Source: Gilvirhabdus luticola (GTDB lineage Bacteria; Bacteroidota; Bacteroidia; Flavobacteriales; Flavobacteriaceae). Taken from it: DNA of 64,000 nucleotides. The position numbers and the translations under genes are program-made. Each line of letters starts with the position of its first letter. Positions within the stretch are counted from its first letter, which is position 1. The stretch lies in the NCBI RefSeq assembly GCF_032583975.1, contig NZ_JAWHTF010000001.1; one strand, 5' to 3'. Shown one piece after another: positions 40,203-49,660 of this stretch. The notes under the pieces were generated by a model, which searched no databases, had not been told where the DNA came from, and was given only the letters and a program-made list of their open reading frames with translations.

Positions 40203-41297
40203 TTATAAATACTTTACAGGATTGGTGTTTATCTTTGATAAAACGACTGCAAAATTAATGATTTTTTTTGTAAGATATGCAACTAAAAAGTTTTTTGTGA
40301 ATTGTTCGCTTTCGTAGTGACCAATATCAGCTAATATCAGCTTGTTTTCTGCTGTGAAAAAGTCATGGTATTTTAAGTCTGCGGTAATATAAATATCTGC
40401 TCCTGAAGCTTTTGCTGCCTGAATAGCAAAACTACCGGAACCTCCTAAAATAGCTACTGTTTTAATGTGTTTTGCTAGTAATGCAGAATGCCTGATACAT
40501 GTAGCGTTCATTTTATTTTTAAGCATTTTAAGGAACTCTGTTTCAGACATTGGTTTGTTAAGTTCTCCTATCATTCCCATGCCAATGTGCTGGTTTTTAT
40601 TTTCAAGAGTCACTATTTCGTAGGCAACTTCTTCGTAAGAATGGGTTTTAAACAATGTTTTAAGAATAGATGATTCCAGATGTTTGGCATATGTAACCGT
40701 TATTTTTACTTCCTCTTCTTGATGTGTTAGACCTTTTGTGCCAATAGTTGGATTAGAATCTTCATTTCCATTAAATGTACCGATGCCATCTACGTTAAAA
40801 CTGCAATGGCTATAATTACCAATGGTTCCTGCTCCGGCATGAAATAATGCTTCACGCAAAGTTTCGGCTTCTTGTTTAGGAACATAAGTGGTTAATTTTT
40901 TTATAGTAGTTGGTTGCGGAATTAGGATTCTCTTATTAGTTAATTCCAATTGATTGCAAATGATATCATTAACACCTTGTAGGGCATTATCCAGGGCAGT
41001 ATGAATAGCGAATATGGCAACATCATTCTTGATTGCTTTAATCACTGTACGCTCCACATAGGATTTTCCTGTTATTGTTTTAAGGCCTTTAAAGATTATT
41101 GGGTGAAAACTAACAATAAGGTTGCAATTAGTTTCAATGGCTTCGTCAACAACGGCTTCAGTGGTGTCTAACGTAACTAAAATTCCTGTGATTTTTGATT
41201 CTTTGTTCCCGACTAAAAGACCAACATTATCAAAATCTTCAGCATAAGCCAAGGGAGCAAGTTCTTCTAAATGATTTATAATATCCTGAACAATCAT
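40203..41297 (-). CDS. Nif3-like dinuclear metal centre protein
   Basis: A 364-residue member of the Nif3/YbgI (DUF34) family, hexameric proteins with a two-metal site often linked to GTP cyclohydrolase I-like activity or metal handling. Metal ligands are visible in SFHPIIFKGLK at the N-terminal part and DIGHYESEQF at the C-terminal part. The length shows the insertion of a PII-like middle domain (about residues 130-230), usual in Gram-positive and Bacteroidota versions. It precedes the zinc-ribbon-like gene by 3 bases and has a -7 box 22 bases upstream. Confidence 0.93.
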   Translation of the reverse strand: MIVQDIINHLEELAPLAYAEDFDNVGLLVGNKESKITGILVTLDTTEAVVDEAIETNCNLIVSFHPIIFKGLKTITGKSYVERTVIKAIKNDVAIFAIHTALDNALQGVNDIICNQLELTNKRILIPQPTTIKKLTTYVPKQEAETLREALFHAGAGTIGNYSHCSFNVDGIGTFNGNEDSNPTIGTKGLTHQEEEVKITVTYAKHLESSILKTLFKTHSYEEVAYEIVTLENKNQHIGMGMIGELNKPMSETEFLKMLKNKMNATCIRHSALLAKHIKTVAILGGSGSFAIQAAKASGADIYITADLKYHDFFTAENKLILADIGHYESEQFTKNFLVAYLTKKIINFAVVLSKINTNPVKYL

Positions 41298-41319
41298 ATT
41301 TTTTAAATTAGGGTTGTAA

Positions 41320-41327
41320 CAAAGATA
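41320..41327 (-). promoter_or_regulatory. -7 box TATCTTTG before nif3
   Basis: Minus-strand TATCTTTG, 22 bases before the ATG at 41297, within the 50-base divergent region shared with lpxK. For lpxK, TAATTTCG at 41335-41342 is a one-mismatch -7 candidate, 5 bases before its ATG. Confidence 0.55.
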
Positions 41328-41347
41328 AAATATTTAATTTCGCTTAA

Positions 41348-42352
41348 ATGAAATTACTCCGAAACATATCATTTCCTTTTGTCCCTGTATATTATGCAGT
41401 CACATGGACAAGAAATAAATTGTATGATTTTGGTATTAAGACTTCAAAATCATACAATATTCCAATAATTTGTGTTGGAAATTTAAGTGTTGGTGGAACA
41501 GGTAAAACACCGATGATTGAATACTTAATCAGGCTTTTAAAAGATAATCATAAAGTTGCCACTTTAAGTAGAGGCTATAAACGAAAAACTTCTGGATTTC
41601 AAATTGCCAATAAAGATTCTTCAGCAGAGACCCTTGGTGATGAACCGTTTCAGTTTTGCAAAAAATTTAAAAATGAAATTATTGTTGCTGTTGATACTAA
41701 TAGACAAAATGGGATTGAAAGTATACAGACTTGTGATGATTCTGTTGATGTTGTTTTGCTTGATGATGCTTTTCAGCATAGAAAAGTAAAAGCAGGATTA
41801 AATATTCTGCTAACTACCTATAATAATTTATATGTTGACGATCTTGTGCTGCCAACAGGCAATTTGAGAGAACCAAAATCTGGAGCTGAACGTGCAAATA
41901 TTATTATTGTCACTAAATGTCCAGAAACTTTATCGGATAAGCAAAAAGGAGAAATTATTCAAAAGCTTAACACTAAAGCAGAGCAAAAAGTATTTTTCAG
42001 TTCAATTAAGTATTCTGACTTTATAATCAATGAACAAGAGCAAATAAAACTTGAAGATGTAAACGATTTTAGTTTAGTTACCGGAATTGCCAATGCTGAA
42101 CCTTTAGTCAACTTTTTAAAGTCAGAAAACAAAAATTTTGAACATTTCAATTTTAAGGACCATCATGAATTTTCTGAAAGTGATATTTCGAAATTTTCAA
42201 ATGAGGATATTGTTATTACTACAGAAAAAGATTTTACAAGGTTGCAAAATCATAAGTCTATTCTTGAAAGTTTATATTATTTGCCAATAGAAGTAAACAT
42301 TGATAAACCTTTAGAATTTAATAAACTTATAGAAAATTTTGTAAGAAAGTGA
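41348..42352 (+). CDS. lpxK: Tetraacyldisaccharide 4'-kinase
   Basis: Phosphorylates the 4' position of the lipid A disaccharide precursor at the inner membrane. The 334-residue enzyme has a short membrane-associating N-terminus (about 1-22), the P-loop VGNLSVGGTGKTP with GGTGKT at 49-54, and the DDAFQHR motif characteristic of LpxK. Length is normal. The organism therefore makes lipid A, as expected for a Gram-negative. Monocistronic, convergent with the hybrid kinase. Confidence 0.96.
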   Translation: MKLLRNISFPFVPVYYAVTWTRNKLYDFGIKTSKSYNIPIICVGNLSVGGTGKTPMIEYLIRLLKDNHKVATLSRGYKRKTSGFQIANKDSSAETLGDEPFQFCKKFKNEIIVAVDTNRQNGIESIQTCDDSVDVVLLDDAFQHRKVKAGLNILLTTYNNLYVDDLVLPTGNLREPKSGAERANIIIVTKCPETLSDKQKGEIIQKLNTKAEQKVFFSSIKYSDFIINEQEQIKLEDVNDFSLVTGIANAEPLVNFLKSENKNFEHFNFKDHHEFSESDISKFSNEDIVITTEKDFTRLQNHKSILESLYYLPIEVNIDKPLEFNKLIENFVRK

Positions 42353-42362
42353 TCTAATTTAA

Positions 42363-44594
42363 TTAAGCAAATTTTATTTTTGGATTTCCATTTGTTAATG
42401 CTTGGAAAAGCTTTTTCTCAAAATCTTCTTGTTTAAACGGTTTAGAAATGATATCGTTAAATCCAGCTTCATCAAATTCGTGCATTTTGTCTTCTAGAGT
42501 GACAGCAGTAAGGGCAAAAATGGTGAGCTTTTTATCAAATGTTCTTATAATTTTGGTTGCTTCAAGGCCGCTTATTCCTGGCATGTGTATGTCCATTAAT
42601 ACAACATCATAGTTATTGTTTTTAACCATATCTACGGCTTCTTCACCATTATCAACCACATCGCAGTTAAGATTCATTTTGTTCAATATTTTTTTGGTAA
42701 TCATTTGGTTAATTTTGTTGTCTTCTACTACCAAGATTTTCACTTTACTCAAGTCCATTTCTTTAATGTCTTTAAAGTAAGTAGATGTCTTTTCTATTAC
42801 GATTTTCTCTGTATATTCTAACGGTAATTCGAAAGTGAAAGTAGTGCCTTTACCTAATTCACTTTTCATATATATATTACCTTTTAAAATTTCAATAAGA
42901 CCTTTTACAATAGACAAACCTAATCCTGTACCACCATATTTCCGATTAATTTGAATTGAACCTTGCGAGAAACTCTCAAACATGTTTTCTTGTTTTTCTT
43001 TAGAAATGCCAATCCCATTATCTTCTACTTCAAAACGTAAATTAAAAACTCCACCTTTTTCTTTTATTTTGGATACTCTTATCCAAATGTCACCATCTTT
43101 AGTAAATTTGATTGCGTTACCAATAAGGTTAATTAGTATTTGTGAAATCTTTAACTGATCTGCAACAAAATTGGTAGGTAAACCCTTTTCGTAATTAAAA
43201 TGAATTTTAATGTTATTGTCTAAAGCTGAATTGTTTAGAGCAGCAACAACATTGGTAATTTTCTTCTTAAGATCAAAAGGCTCTGGTTCAACTTCAACTT
43301 TATTGGCCTCAATTTTATTGATTTGAAGTATGTCATTTATAAATGTTAAAAGATAGTCACCAGAAAACTTTAAGGATTTTAAGTGTTTTATTTGTTCGGG
43401 TTTCGGGTTTTCATCTAATAGCATATTACTTAAACCCGTAACAGCATAGAGTGGTGTTCTTAATTCATGTGTTACTGTCGAAAGGAAATTGGCTTTAGTT
43501 TTTGAAGCCAATTCTGCTTTTTCTTTTGCCAAAATAAGCTCACTATTCTTTTTATGGAGCATATTGTTGGTTTTTAATCGAATATTATTGTTTTTGTAAA
43601 GAGATAATGTCAATAATGATAGTATGGTAATTAATGCAACACTCAAGATAGTGGTTAAACGCCCTAAACTATTCTCACCTTTTAGTTCTGCCAAATCTGC
43701 TGCTTGTTGCTTTTGGTATTCAGTTTGGTTATCAATTAAAAATTGAATTCTCTTATCTGGTGATAAGCTTTCTCGTTTTACTTCTATTAGGGAATCAGAA
43801 AGCTTTATGTGTTGTTTTAAGTAATCATTTGAAACTTTATAATTTTCTAATGCGTAATTAATGTCACTTATAATCAAATAAGCTTCATTAATTACATCAA
43901 AATATCGATTGTTCTTGGCTATTGTTAAACCTTCATTTGCAAGTTTTAAACCGATGTTTTTATGACCTAGTAATGAAGTTACTTTTCCGAAATGAATTAA
44001 GGTTCCACTTTGTATTTTCTTTAAATCATACCTTTTTGCCAGCGCTAGTGCCTGTTCAAAAGAAACTTTTGCTTTTGCATAGTCTTTTAGTTCAGTATAG
44101 GTTTTGCCTTCACTTAATAGTACTTCTGCGACATAGTTATTAAGACCTTCTTGTTCAAATAAAGATTTAGCAGATTTGAAGTAATCTATAGCTTGGTTAT
44201 AGTCTTTTTTACTACTGAATACTATTCCAAAGGTTTTATAAGTTTCCGCTAAATTGGCGTCATCTTTAGCAAAACGTTGAATTTTCACTGCTTTTGTAAG
44301 CCATTTTAAAGCTTCATCGGGTTCTTCGATAATAGATTTTAGCTTTCCTATTTTAGAATTAATTAAGCCAATATTTTTATTATCATCAATCTTTATCGCC
44401 AGTTCTAAAGCACTTTCAAGCTTTTCTTGTGCCTCAAAGAAGTTGCTGTTATCAATGTCGTGTTGAGATTGTGTAATATGATAGTTAATGCTGTTTATAA
44501 CAGTTTCAGGGTCATCATTGACGGATTCTTGAGAGAATACACTGAAACTCAACAACATTATAATAGCACAAATATAGTTATTGACTTGGGACAT
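42363..44594 (-). CDS. TPR-containing hybrid histidine kinase/response regulator
   Basis: A 743-residue sensor kinase starting at ATG 44594 with a signal peptide (MSQVNNYICAIIMLLSF). The frame extends to 44666 but that part overlaps gap. Order: signal peptide, TPR repeats (about 50-290) facing outward, a membrane helix near 313-333, HisKA with His376 in THELRTPL, HATPase (NLIGNAIKFT; DNGIGIS; GGTGLGLS), and a receiver domain with Asp668 in LMDIHMPG. There is no output domain, so phosphate must pass to another protein or the receiver is autoregulatory. It follows gap by 47 bases. Confidence 0.94.
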   Translation of the reverse strand: MSQVNNYICAIIMLLSFSVFSQESVNDDPETVINSINYHITQSQHDIDNSNFFEAQEKLESALELAIKIDDNKNIGLINSKIGKLKSIIEEPDEALKWLTKAVKIQRFAKDDANLAETYKTFGIVFSSKKDYNQAIDYFKSAKSLFEQEGLNNYVAEVLLSEGKTYTELKDYAKAKVSFEQALALAKRYDLKKIQSGTLIHFGKVTSLLGHKNIGLKLANEGLTIAKNNRYFDVINEAYLIISDINYALENYKVSNDYLKQHIKLSDSLIEVKRESLSPDKRIQFLIDNQTEYQKQQAADLAELKGENSLGRLTTILSVALITILSLLTLSLYKNNNIRLKTNNMLHKKNSELILAKEKAELASKTKANFLSTVTHELRTPLYAVTGLSNMLLDENPKPEQIKHLKSLKFSGDYLLTFINDILQINKIEANKVEVEPEPFDLKKKITNVVAALNNSALDNNIKIHFNYEKGLPTNFVADQLKISQILINLIGNAIKFTKDGDIWIRVSKIKEKGGVFNLRFEVEDNGIGISKEKQENMFESFSQGSIQINRKYGGTGLGLSIVKGLIEILKGNIYMKSELGKGTTFTFELPLEYTEKIVIEKTSTYFKDIKEMDLSKVKILVVEDNKINQMITKKILNKMNLNCDVVDNGEEAVDMVKNNNYDVVLMDIHMPGISGLEATKIIRTFDKKLTIFALTAVTLEDKMHEFDEAGFNDIISKPFKQEDFEKKLFQALTNGNPKIKFA

Positions 44595-44641
44595 TTTTTT
44601 AACACTATTATCGACAAATATAAATATTTCTTCGATAAAAG

Positions 44642-45640
44642 TCACTTTTTTTCCGATAAATTGCAAATTAAATCAATAATTCTTTTAGAATATCCAGTCT
44701 CATTATCGTACCAACCTATTATTTTTAGCATGTTTCCAATAACTGAAGTCATTTGGGCATCGAAAATACATGAGTGGTAATTTCCTACAATATCTACAGA
44801 AACTATGGGGTCTTCTGTATATTCAAGGATATTTTTATACTTATTTAAAGAAGCTTCTTTAAATATTTGGTTAATATCTTGTATCGTAACGTCTCTTTTA
44901 ACGTTAAAAGTAATATCTGTTAAAGAACCATTAGCGACTGGAACTCTTATACCACAACCACCAATAACATCTGATAGCTCTGGAAATATTTTGGTTAATG
45001 CTTTTGCTGCACCAGTTGTTGTTGGTACAATAGATTGTCCAGCAGCTCTAGCTCGCCGAAGATCTTTATGTGGTTGGTCATGTAAACTTTGATCTGTTGT
45101 ATAAGAATGAATGGTTGTAATATATGCTTGGCTTATACCGCAATAATTATTGATAATATCAATCATTGGCGCTGCATTGTTTGTTGTGCAAGAGGCGCAT
45201 GAGATAATAGTTTCATTACCATCCAATATGTTTTCATTAACCCCAAGAACAATTGTTTTTATATCATCTTCAAGTGGTGGAACACTTAAAATAACCTTTT
45301 TAGCTCCATTTTTTATATGGTTTTGAAGACTTTGAGAAAATTTAAAATTTCCTGTAGATTCTATAACAAAATCAACATTAAATGGCTTCCAGTTGATGTC
45401 TTTTGGATGATCGTGGTTAAGTAAAACAATCTTTCTATTATTGATGATAATATGATTTTCATCAAAAGAAATACTATCTTTTAAAACTCCATGAATGCTG
45501 TCGTATTTTAATAAATGACTTAATGTTCTGGCATCGGCCAAATCATTTATTGCAACAACCTGTATGTTTGAATTGCCTTGAAGTAATCTAAAAACACGTC
45601 TGCCAATTCTGCCAAACCCATTTATAGCAACATTTATCAT
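44642..45640 (-). CDS. gap: Type I glyceraldehyde-3-phosphate dehydrogenase
   Basis: Oxidises glyceraldehyde 3-phosphate to 1,3-bisphosphoglycerate with NAD. The 332-residue enzyme shows the Rossmann motif NGFGRIGR (7-14), Asp33 for NAD preference, the catalytic Cys151 in SCASCTTN, and WYDNETGYS near the C-terminus. The start codon overlaps the lipA stop as TAATG, so translation is probably coupled to lipA, an uncommon partner. A second gap gene may serve glycolysis elsewhere, but none is in the window. Confidence 0.95.
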   Translation of the reverse strand: MINVAINGFGRIGRRVFRLLQGNSNIQVVAINDLADARTLSHLLKYDSIHGVLKDSISFDENHIIINNRKIVLLNHDHPKDINWKPFNVDFVIESTGNFKFSQSLQNHIKNGAKKVILSVPPLEDDIKTIVLGVNENILDGNETIISCASCTTNNAAPMIDIINNYCGISQAYITTIHSYTTDQSLHDQPHKDLRRARAAGQSIVPTTTGAAKALTKIFPELSDVIGGCGIRVPVANGSLTDITFNVKRDVTIQDINQIFKEASLNKYKNILEYTEDPIVSVDIVGNYHSCIFDAQMTSVIGNMLKIIGWYDNETGYSKRIIDLICNLSEKK

Positions 45641-46518
45641 TAGTCAATATGTTTTTGCGCTTTATATGAAGATCGAACTAGAGCACTGCTTTCTACATGA
45701 CGGAAACCTAAATCTAGACCAATTTCTTTATACTCCTCAAACTGTTGTGGCAAAATAAACTCTTTTACAGGTAGATGTTTTTTACTTGGCTGCAAGTATT
45801 GACCAATGGTTACAACATCTACATCATTAGCTCTTAAATCATGAAGTGTTTCAATAACTTCTTCACGAGTTTCTCCCAATCCAAGCATTATTCCGGACTT
45901 TGTTCTTCTTTGTCCTTGCACTTTTAAATATTTTAAAACACCTAAACTTCTTTCATATTTAGCCTGAATTCTAACTTCTCGTGTTAATCTTTTTACTGTT
46001 TCTATATTGTGTGATACTACTTCTGGAGCAACATCAATAATTCTATCAATATGTTGTTCTATTCCCTGAAAATCTGGGATTAGTGTTTCAAGAGTGGTTT
46101 CTGGATTCATCCTTCTTACTGCTTTAACAGTTTCAGCCCACATAATACTTCCCATATCTTTTAAGTCGTCGCGGTCAACACTGGTTAAAACAGCATGTTT
46201 TATATTCATAATCTTGATAGATCGTGCTACCTTTTCAGGCTCATCCCAATCTACGGTTTCTGGTCTACCAGTTTTAACACCACAAAATCCACAAGAACGA
46301 GTACATATATTACCTAATATCATAAAGGTTGCTGTACCTTCTCCCCAACATTCTCCCATATTTGGACAACTTCCAGAAGTACAAATAGTATTCAATTTGT
46401 ATTTGTCCACAAGACCTCGAAGTTCGGTATATTTCTTTCCTGTTGGTAGCTTTACTCGGAGCCATTTAGGTTTTGGCTCACGTTTTACAGGTATGCTTAA
46501 ATCCGTTTGTGTATTCAT
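45640..46518 (-). CDS. lipA: Lipoyl synthase
   Basis: A radical SAM enzyme inserting two sulfurs into protein-bound octanoyl groups. The 292-residue protein has the auxiliary cluster cysteines Cys46, Cys51 and Cys57 (CTSGSCPNMGEC), the radical SAM cluster Cys72, Cys76 and Cys79 (CTRSCGFC), and the C-terminal RSSY motif that supplies the serine ligand. Length is normal. It has its own -7 box 16 bases upstream and is coupled to gap downstream. Confidence 0.97.
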   Translation of the reverse strand: MNTQTDLSIPVKREPKPKWLRVKLPTGKKYTELRGLVDKYKLNTICTSGSCPNMGECWGEGTATFMILGNICTRSCGFCGVKTGRPETVDWDEPEKVARSIKIMNIKHAVLTSVDRDDLKDMGSIMWAETVKAVRRMNPETTLETLIPDFQGIEQHIDRIIDVAPEVVSHNIETVKRLTREVRIQAKYERSLGVLKYLKVQGQRRTKSGIMLGLGETREEVIETLHDLRANDVDVVTIGQYLQPSKKHLPVKEFILPQQFEEYKEIGLDLGFRHVESSALVRSSYKAQKHID

Positions 46519-46534
46519 CTTAAAAATCTTATGA

Positions 46535-46542
46535 CAAAGATA
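46535..46542 (-). promoter_or_regulatory. -7 box TATCTTTG before lipA
   Basis: Minus-strand TATCTTTG, 16 bases before the lipA ATG at 46518, between the end of the Nramp-like gene and lipA. It suggests that lipA-gap is transcribed on its own. Confidence 0.55.
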
Positions 46543-46565
46543 CTAACTATTATCTTAATGTTTTG

Positions 46566-47786
46566 TTATAAGATTGTAAGATACCAGATGCTAAATCCTA
46601 TTAAGAAAACTATTCCTAACCAGCTTAATATGTGCATTCTCATTGATGGATGCCACTTTTTAGGTGTATGTTTACTCGAAATCAACTTATAATTTATAAT
46701 GGCATAAAATGGAGCAGTTAAAAAGGATAATATAGTGGCAATTTGAATTAATAATCCCATTTCTGAAGCTAAAAAGAAAAAAATACAAATAGTGCCAACA
46801 GAAAGCAAAGCAATCCAAAAGGTATATCCGAAATAACTATTTTCTTTAAAAAGTAGTTCCGTAGTTCTTGACATTGCTCTCGGATTGGCATCTAGTGTGG
46901 TTAATGCAGTACTGAACATAGTGGTAAAAGCTGCTACGGCGATTATGATGTAAGACCAATTGCCTAGACTTTGAGTGTACATATTGATTAATTGGCTGGA
47001 AAATGCTCCAGCTGAACCACTAAATGATTCTCCACTATTATGCATTATCAATGTTCCGAGAAGCACAAATGCAATTCCTAAAACAATGGTTGTAACATAA
47101 CCAACATTAAAATCCATTATGGCTGATTTTGTATTGAATTTTTTAAGTGTTTTTCTTTTTTCAACAACCCAAAGCGAATTGATTACAGAAATGTCCAAAG
47201 GTGCTGGCATCCAGCCCATAAAAGCAATTAAAAAAACGATTTCAACACTTTTTTCTGGGAGTACTTGTGTAAATGAAATCATTTGCTGATTGCCTTGAAT
47301 TGCTAAAACAACTGCAGTTAGCGTACTAATGGTTAAAATTAGGATAATAACCTTCATTAAATTATCTAATAATTTGTACTTACCTATTATTAAAAGAATT
47401 AAACAAATGGCAATGATTATAATCGTCCAAACCTCTAAATCTAAACTTATTAAATTACCAAACAACGAAGATGCCAATCCAGCAGTTACAATGGTTACTG
47501 CCATTTGAATAGTAAACATGGTTGCAAAAGTGATAATGTAATATGCTACCAAAACGCCTTTCCCAAGTTTTCTATAACCGTCCAATAAACTTTCTCCTGT
47601 TGCTGCGGCATATCTAGCTCCAAACTGAAAAAAGGGATATTTAAATAAATGTATGAGAAGTAAAGCCCAAATTAACCCAAGACCAAAATCTGCTCCGGCA
47701 CGAGTAGATTGTACTAAATGTGAAACACCTATTGATGCACCTGCAAAAATTAATCCAGGACCTAATTTTTTTAGTATAGATACCAT
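46566..47786 (-). CDS. Nramp-related transporter lacking canonical metal-binding motifs
   Basis: A 406-residue membrane protein with about 11 helices and overall Nramp similarity (LGPGLIFAGAS in helix 1; GWMPAPLDIS in helix 6). In true Nramp divalent metal transporters helix 1 has DPGN and helix 6 has MPH; here these read GASIGVSHL and MPAPLD, so the manganese/iron site is not conserved. The substrate may be another ion or a small solute. Its ATG overlaps the stop of the ECF sigma gene (TAATG), so the two should be translated together. Confidence 0.85.
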   Translation of the reverse strand: MVSILKKLGPGLIFAGASIGVSHLVQSTRAGADFGLGLIWALLLIHLFKYPFFQFGARYAAATGESLLDGYRKLGKGVLVAYYIITFATMFTIQMAVTIVTAGLASSLFGNLISLDLEVWTIIIIAICLILLIIGKYKLLDNLMKVIILILTISTLTAVVLAIQGNQQMISFTQVLPEKSVEIVFLIAFMGWMPAPLDISVINSLWVVEKRKTLKKFNTKSAIMDFNVGYVTTIVLGIAFVLLGTLIMHNSGESFSGSAGAFSSQLINMYTQSLGNWSYIIIAVAAFTTMFSTALTTLDANPRAMSRTTELLFKENSYFGYTFWIALLSVGTICIFFFLASEMGLLIQIATILSFLTAPFYAIINYKLISSKHTPKKWHPSMRMHILSWLGIVFLIGFSIWYLTIL

Positions 47787-48334
47787 TATTTTTTTTGAAT
47801 GATTTCTGCCAATAATTTTTTTGCTCTCAACAACTTTACTTTTACGTTATTCATGGGTTCATCAAGTTGTTTGGAGATTTCCTTATAGCTTAATTCTTGA
47901 AAGTATCTTAAATTAATCACTTCTTGATAATGTGGTTTCAGCTTTTTTATATCTCTAAGAAGTTTTGCCAAATTTTGCTCTGTAATAATTTTATCTTCTG
48001 GAGAAGGGTTTTCATCTAAAACTTGATACAAAGTATTATCATTATCGGTAGAAAAGTTTTGCGACAAATTTCGTTTTTCTTTTCGGACGTGATCAATATG
48101 AATGTTCTTTGAAATGGTTATTAACCAAGTTTTAAAGTTAAATTCTTCTTTGAAGGTGTCAATTTTGTCAAAAGCACGTGAAAAGGTTTGGATGGTTATA
48201 TCTTCTGCTGTGTTTTCATTTTTAATATGCTTTAATTGAAACCCGTAAACATCATCCCAAAATGTATTCAATAAAAAGTTAAATGCCTTTTGGTCATTCG
48301 ACTTTGCTTTTTTTATGGCTTTTTCTATTTCCAA
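47786..48334 (-). CDS. ECF-type RNA polymerase sigma factor
   Basis: A 182-residue sigma-70 factor with region 2 (about 20-90: FWDDVYGFQLKHIKNENTAEDITIQTFSRAF...) and region 4 (about 120-175: LKPHYQEVINLRYFQELSYKEISKQL, a helix-turn-helix). No anti-sigma gene is next to it; instead it is flanked by a glycosyltransferase (overlap 10 bases upstream) and the Nramp-like transporter (overlap 1 base downstream). ECF factors of this group respond to envelope or ion stress. Targets cannot be deduced from this window. Confidence 0.92.
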   Translation of the reverse strand: MEIEKAIKKAKSNDQKAFNFLLNTFWDDVYGFQLKHIKNENTAEDITIQTFSRAFDKIDTFKEEFNFKTWLITISKNIHIDHVRKEKRNLSQNFSTDNDNTLYQVLDENPSPEDKIITEQNLAKLLRDIKKLKPHYQEVINLRYFQELSYKEISKQLDEPMNNVKVKLLRAKKLLAEIIQKK

Positions 48335-49437
48335 TAGTTTTGCCTTGAAATAAGATTATAGATAAAGATAGTTATTTGAAATATAATTAAAAAAAGTTCT
48401 AAAAAAGGCAATAATAGCAGTACATCCTTGTTGCCTAATTTCTTTGTAGAAAACGCAAAAACCGTAAATATTAAACCTATTCTTAATAAAATAAGGCTCA
48501 ACACAATTTTCCATTTAAAAAGTATGATTAAAAGTGAAATAGCCAAAGACCAGAACAAAAACTGACTTACGAAAAATAATGACAATACCATTTTATGTTT
48601 GCCCTTATATCTATGAGCTGCAGTTATATGTCTCCTTTTTTGAATGAACCAAGATTTTAAACTTTTTTTCGGATTGGACAGTGTAAAACTTTCTTTTGTA
48701 AAACAAATACTGGTATTTTTTGATTGTGCAACCTGGTTTATAAACAAATCGTCGTCTCCAGACTTTATATCCATATGAGTCATAAATCCATTAGCATTAA
48801 AAAACTCATCTTTTCTGTATGCCAAATTTCTGCCAACACCCATATAAGGCATGCCAAAATTTGTAAAAGAAAAGTATTGAATCGCTGTTAATAATGTTTC
48901 AAACCTGATAAGCTTATTTAAAATGGAATTTTTCACTTTAGCATAACCACTATATCCCAAAACAATGGTTTTTTGTTTACCAAAATGCGAACTCATTTCT
49001 TTAATCCAATGTTGTGAAACAGGTTTACAATCGGCATCAGTAAATAGTAAAAAATTATGAGAGGCAGCTTTGATACCAAGCGTTAGTGCGTATTTTTTAT
49101 TGCCCCAAAACGTTTCAATATTTTTAACATCTACAATCTTAATATTATCGTTTTCTGAAGCAAACTTCTGCATAACCTTTAAAGTTTTGTCTGTAGATCC
49201 ATCATTAATTAATACGATTTCAAATGATGAGTATTGTTGATTAATTATTGATGGTAAAAATGACTTAAGATTTTCAGCCTCGTTTTTTGCACAAATAATT
49301 ACGGAAACGGCAATATTTTTTTTACTGTATTTTTTAGGTTTTAAAAGTGCAAATTGAGTTAAAAAAATGGAGTAATAAATAAACTGAATAAAAACTACAA
49401 CAAGAAAGAAGTAGAAAATTATTTGAACAATAGTCAT
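48325..49437 (-). CDS. Family 2 glycosyltransferase, membrane protein
   Basis: A 370-residue GT2 enzyme. An N-terminal helix (about 5-28) is followed by the GT-A domain with VSVIICAKNEAENL, LINDGSTDKT and the metal-binding TDADCKP, and a QKRRH motif of the QxxRW type; two or three helices (about 285-365) close the protein. This build resembles processive or lipid-linked sugar transferases of envelope polysaccharides. It overlaps the sigma factor start by 10 bases and follows a small membrane protein by 6 bases. Confidence 0.92.
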   Translation of the reverse strand: MTIVQIIFYFFLVVVFIQFIYYSIFLTQFALLKPKKYSKKNIAVSVIICAKNEAENLKSFLPSIINQQYSSFEIVLINDGSTDKTLKVMQKFASENDNIKIVDVKNIETFWGNKKYALTLGIKAASHNFLLFTDADCKPVSQHWIKEMSSHFGKQKTIVLGYSGYAKVKNSILNKLIRFETLLTAIQYFSFTNFGMPYMGVGRNLAYRKDEFFNANGFMTHMDIKSGDDDLFINQVAQSKNTSICFTKESFTLSNPKKSLKSWFIQKRRHITAAHRYKGKHKMVLSLFFVSQFLFWSLAISLLIILFKWKIVLSLILLRIGLIFTVFAFSTKKLGNKDVLLLLPFLELFLIIFQITIFIYNLISRQNYWK

Positions 49438-49443
49438 ATTTGA

Positions 49444-49647
49444 TTATACGTGTTCAGGTTCAGTACAATCTTTAAACTGGTCTGGAGTTTTACCACAGAA
49501 GCCGCATGTTTCACCATCTTTATTTATCATTGGGTTTTGACTTGCGCAAGTGCCAGCAAATTTGCCATCTTTTTTTGCCCAAATTTTTATAGCTATGCCA
49601 GCAATTGCCAATGCCAAAAGTACTAATGTGATAAGTAGAAGTTTCAT
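49444..49647 (-). CDS. Small membrane-anchored protein with four cysteines
   Basis: A 67-residue protein with one N-terminal helix (about 3-23) and a periplasmic tail with four cysteines (Cys34, then C-G-F-C, then a Cys near the end: CASQNP...CGFCGK...DC). The spacing would suit a small metal site or disulfides. I recognise it as a conserved flavobacterial type of unknown function. It leads the glycosyltransferase-sigma-Nramp run, with a -7 box 13 bases upstream. Confidence 0.82.
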   Translation of the reverse strand: MKLLLITLVLLALAIAGIAIKIWAKKDGKFAGTCASQNPMINKDGETCGFCGKTPDQFKDCTEPEHV

Positions 49648-49660
49648 CCAAAAATTTTTA

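Noticed and set aside
44595..44666. N-terminal extension of the hybrid kinase
   Set aside because: It overlaps the end of gap and would bury the signal peptide that starts at ATG 44594.
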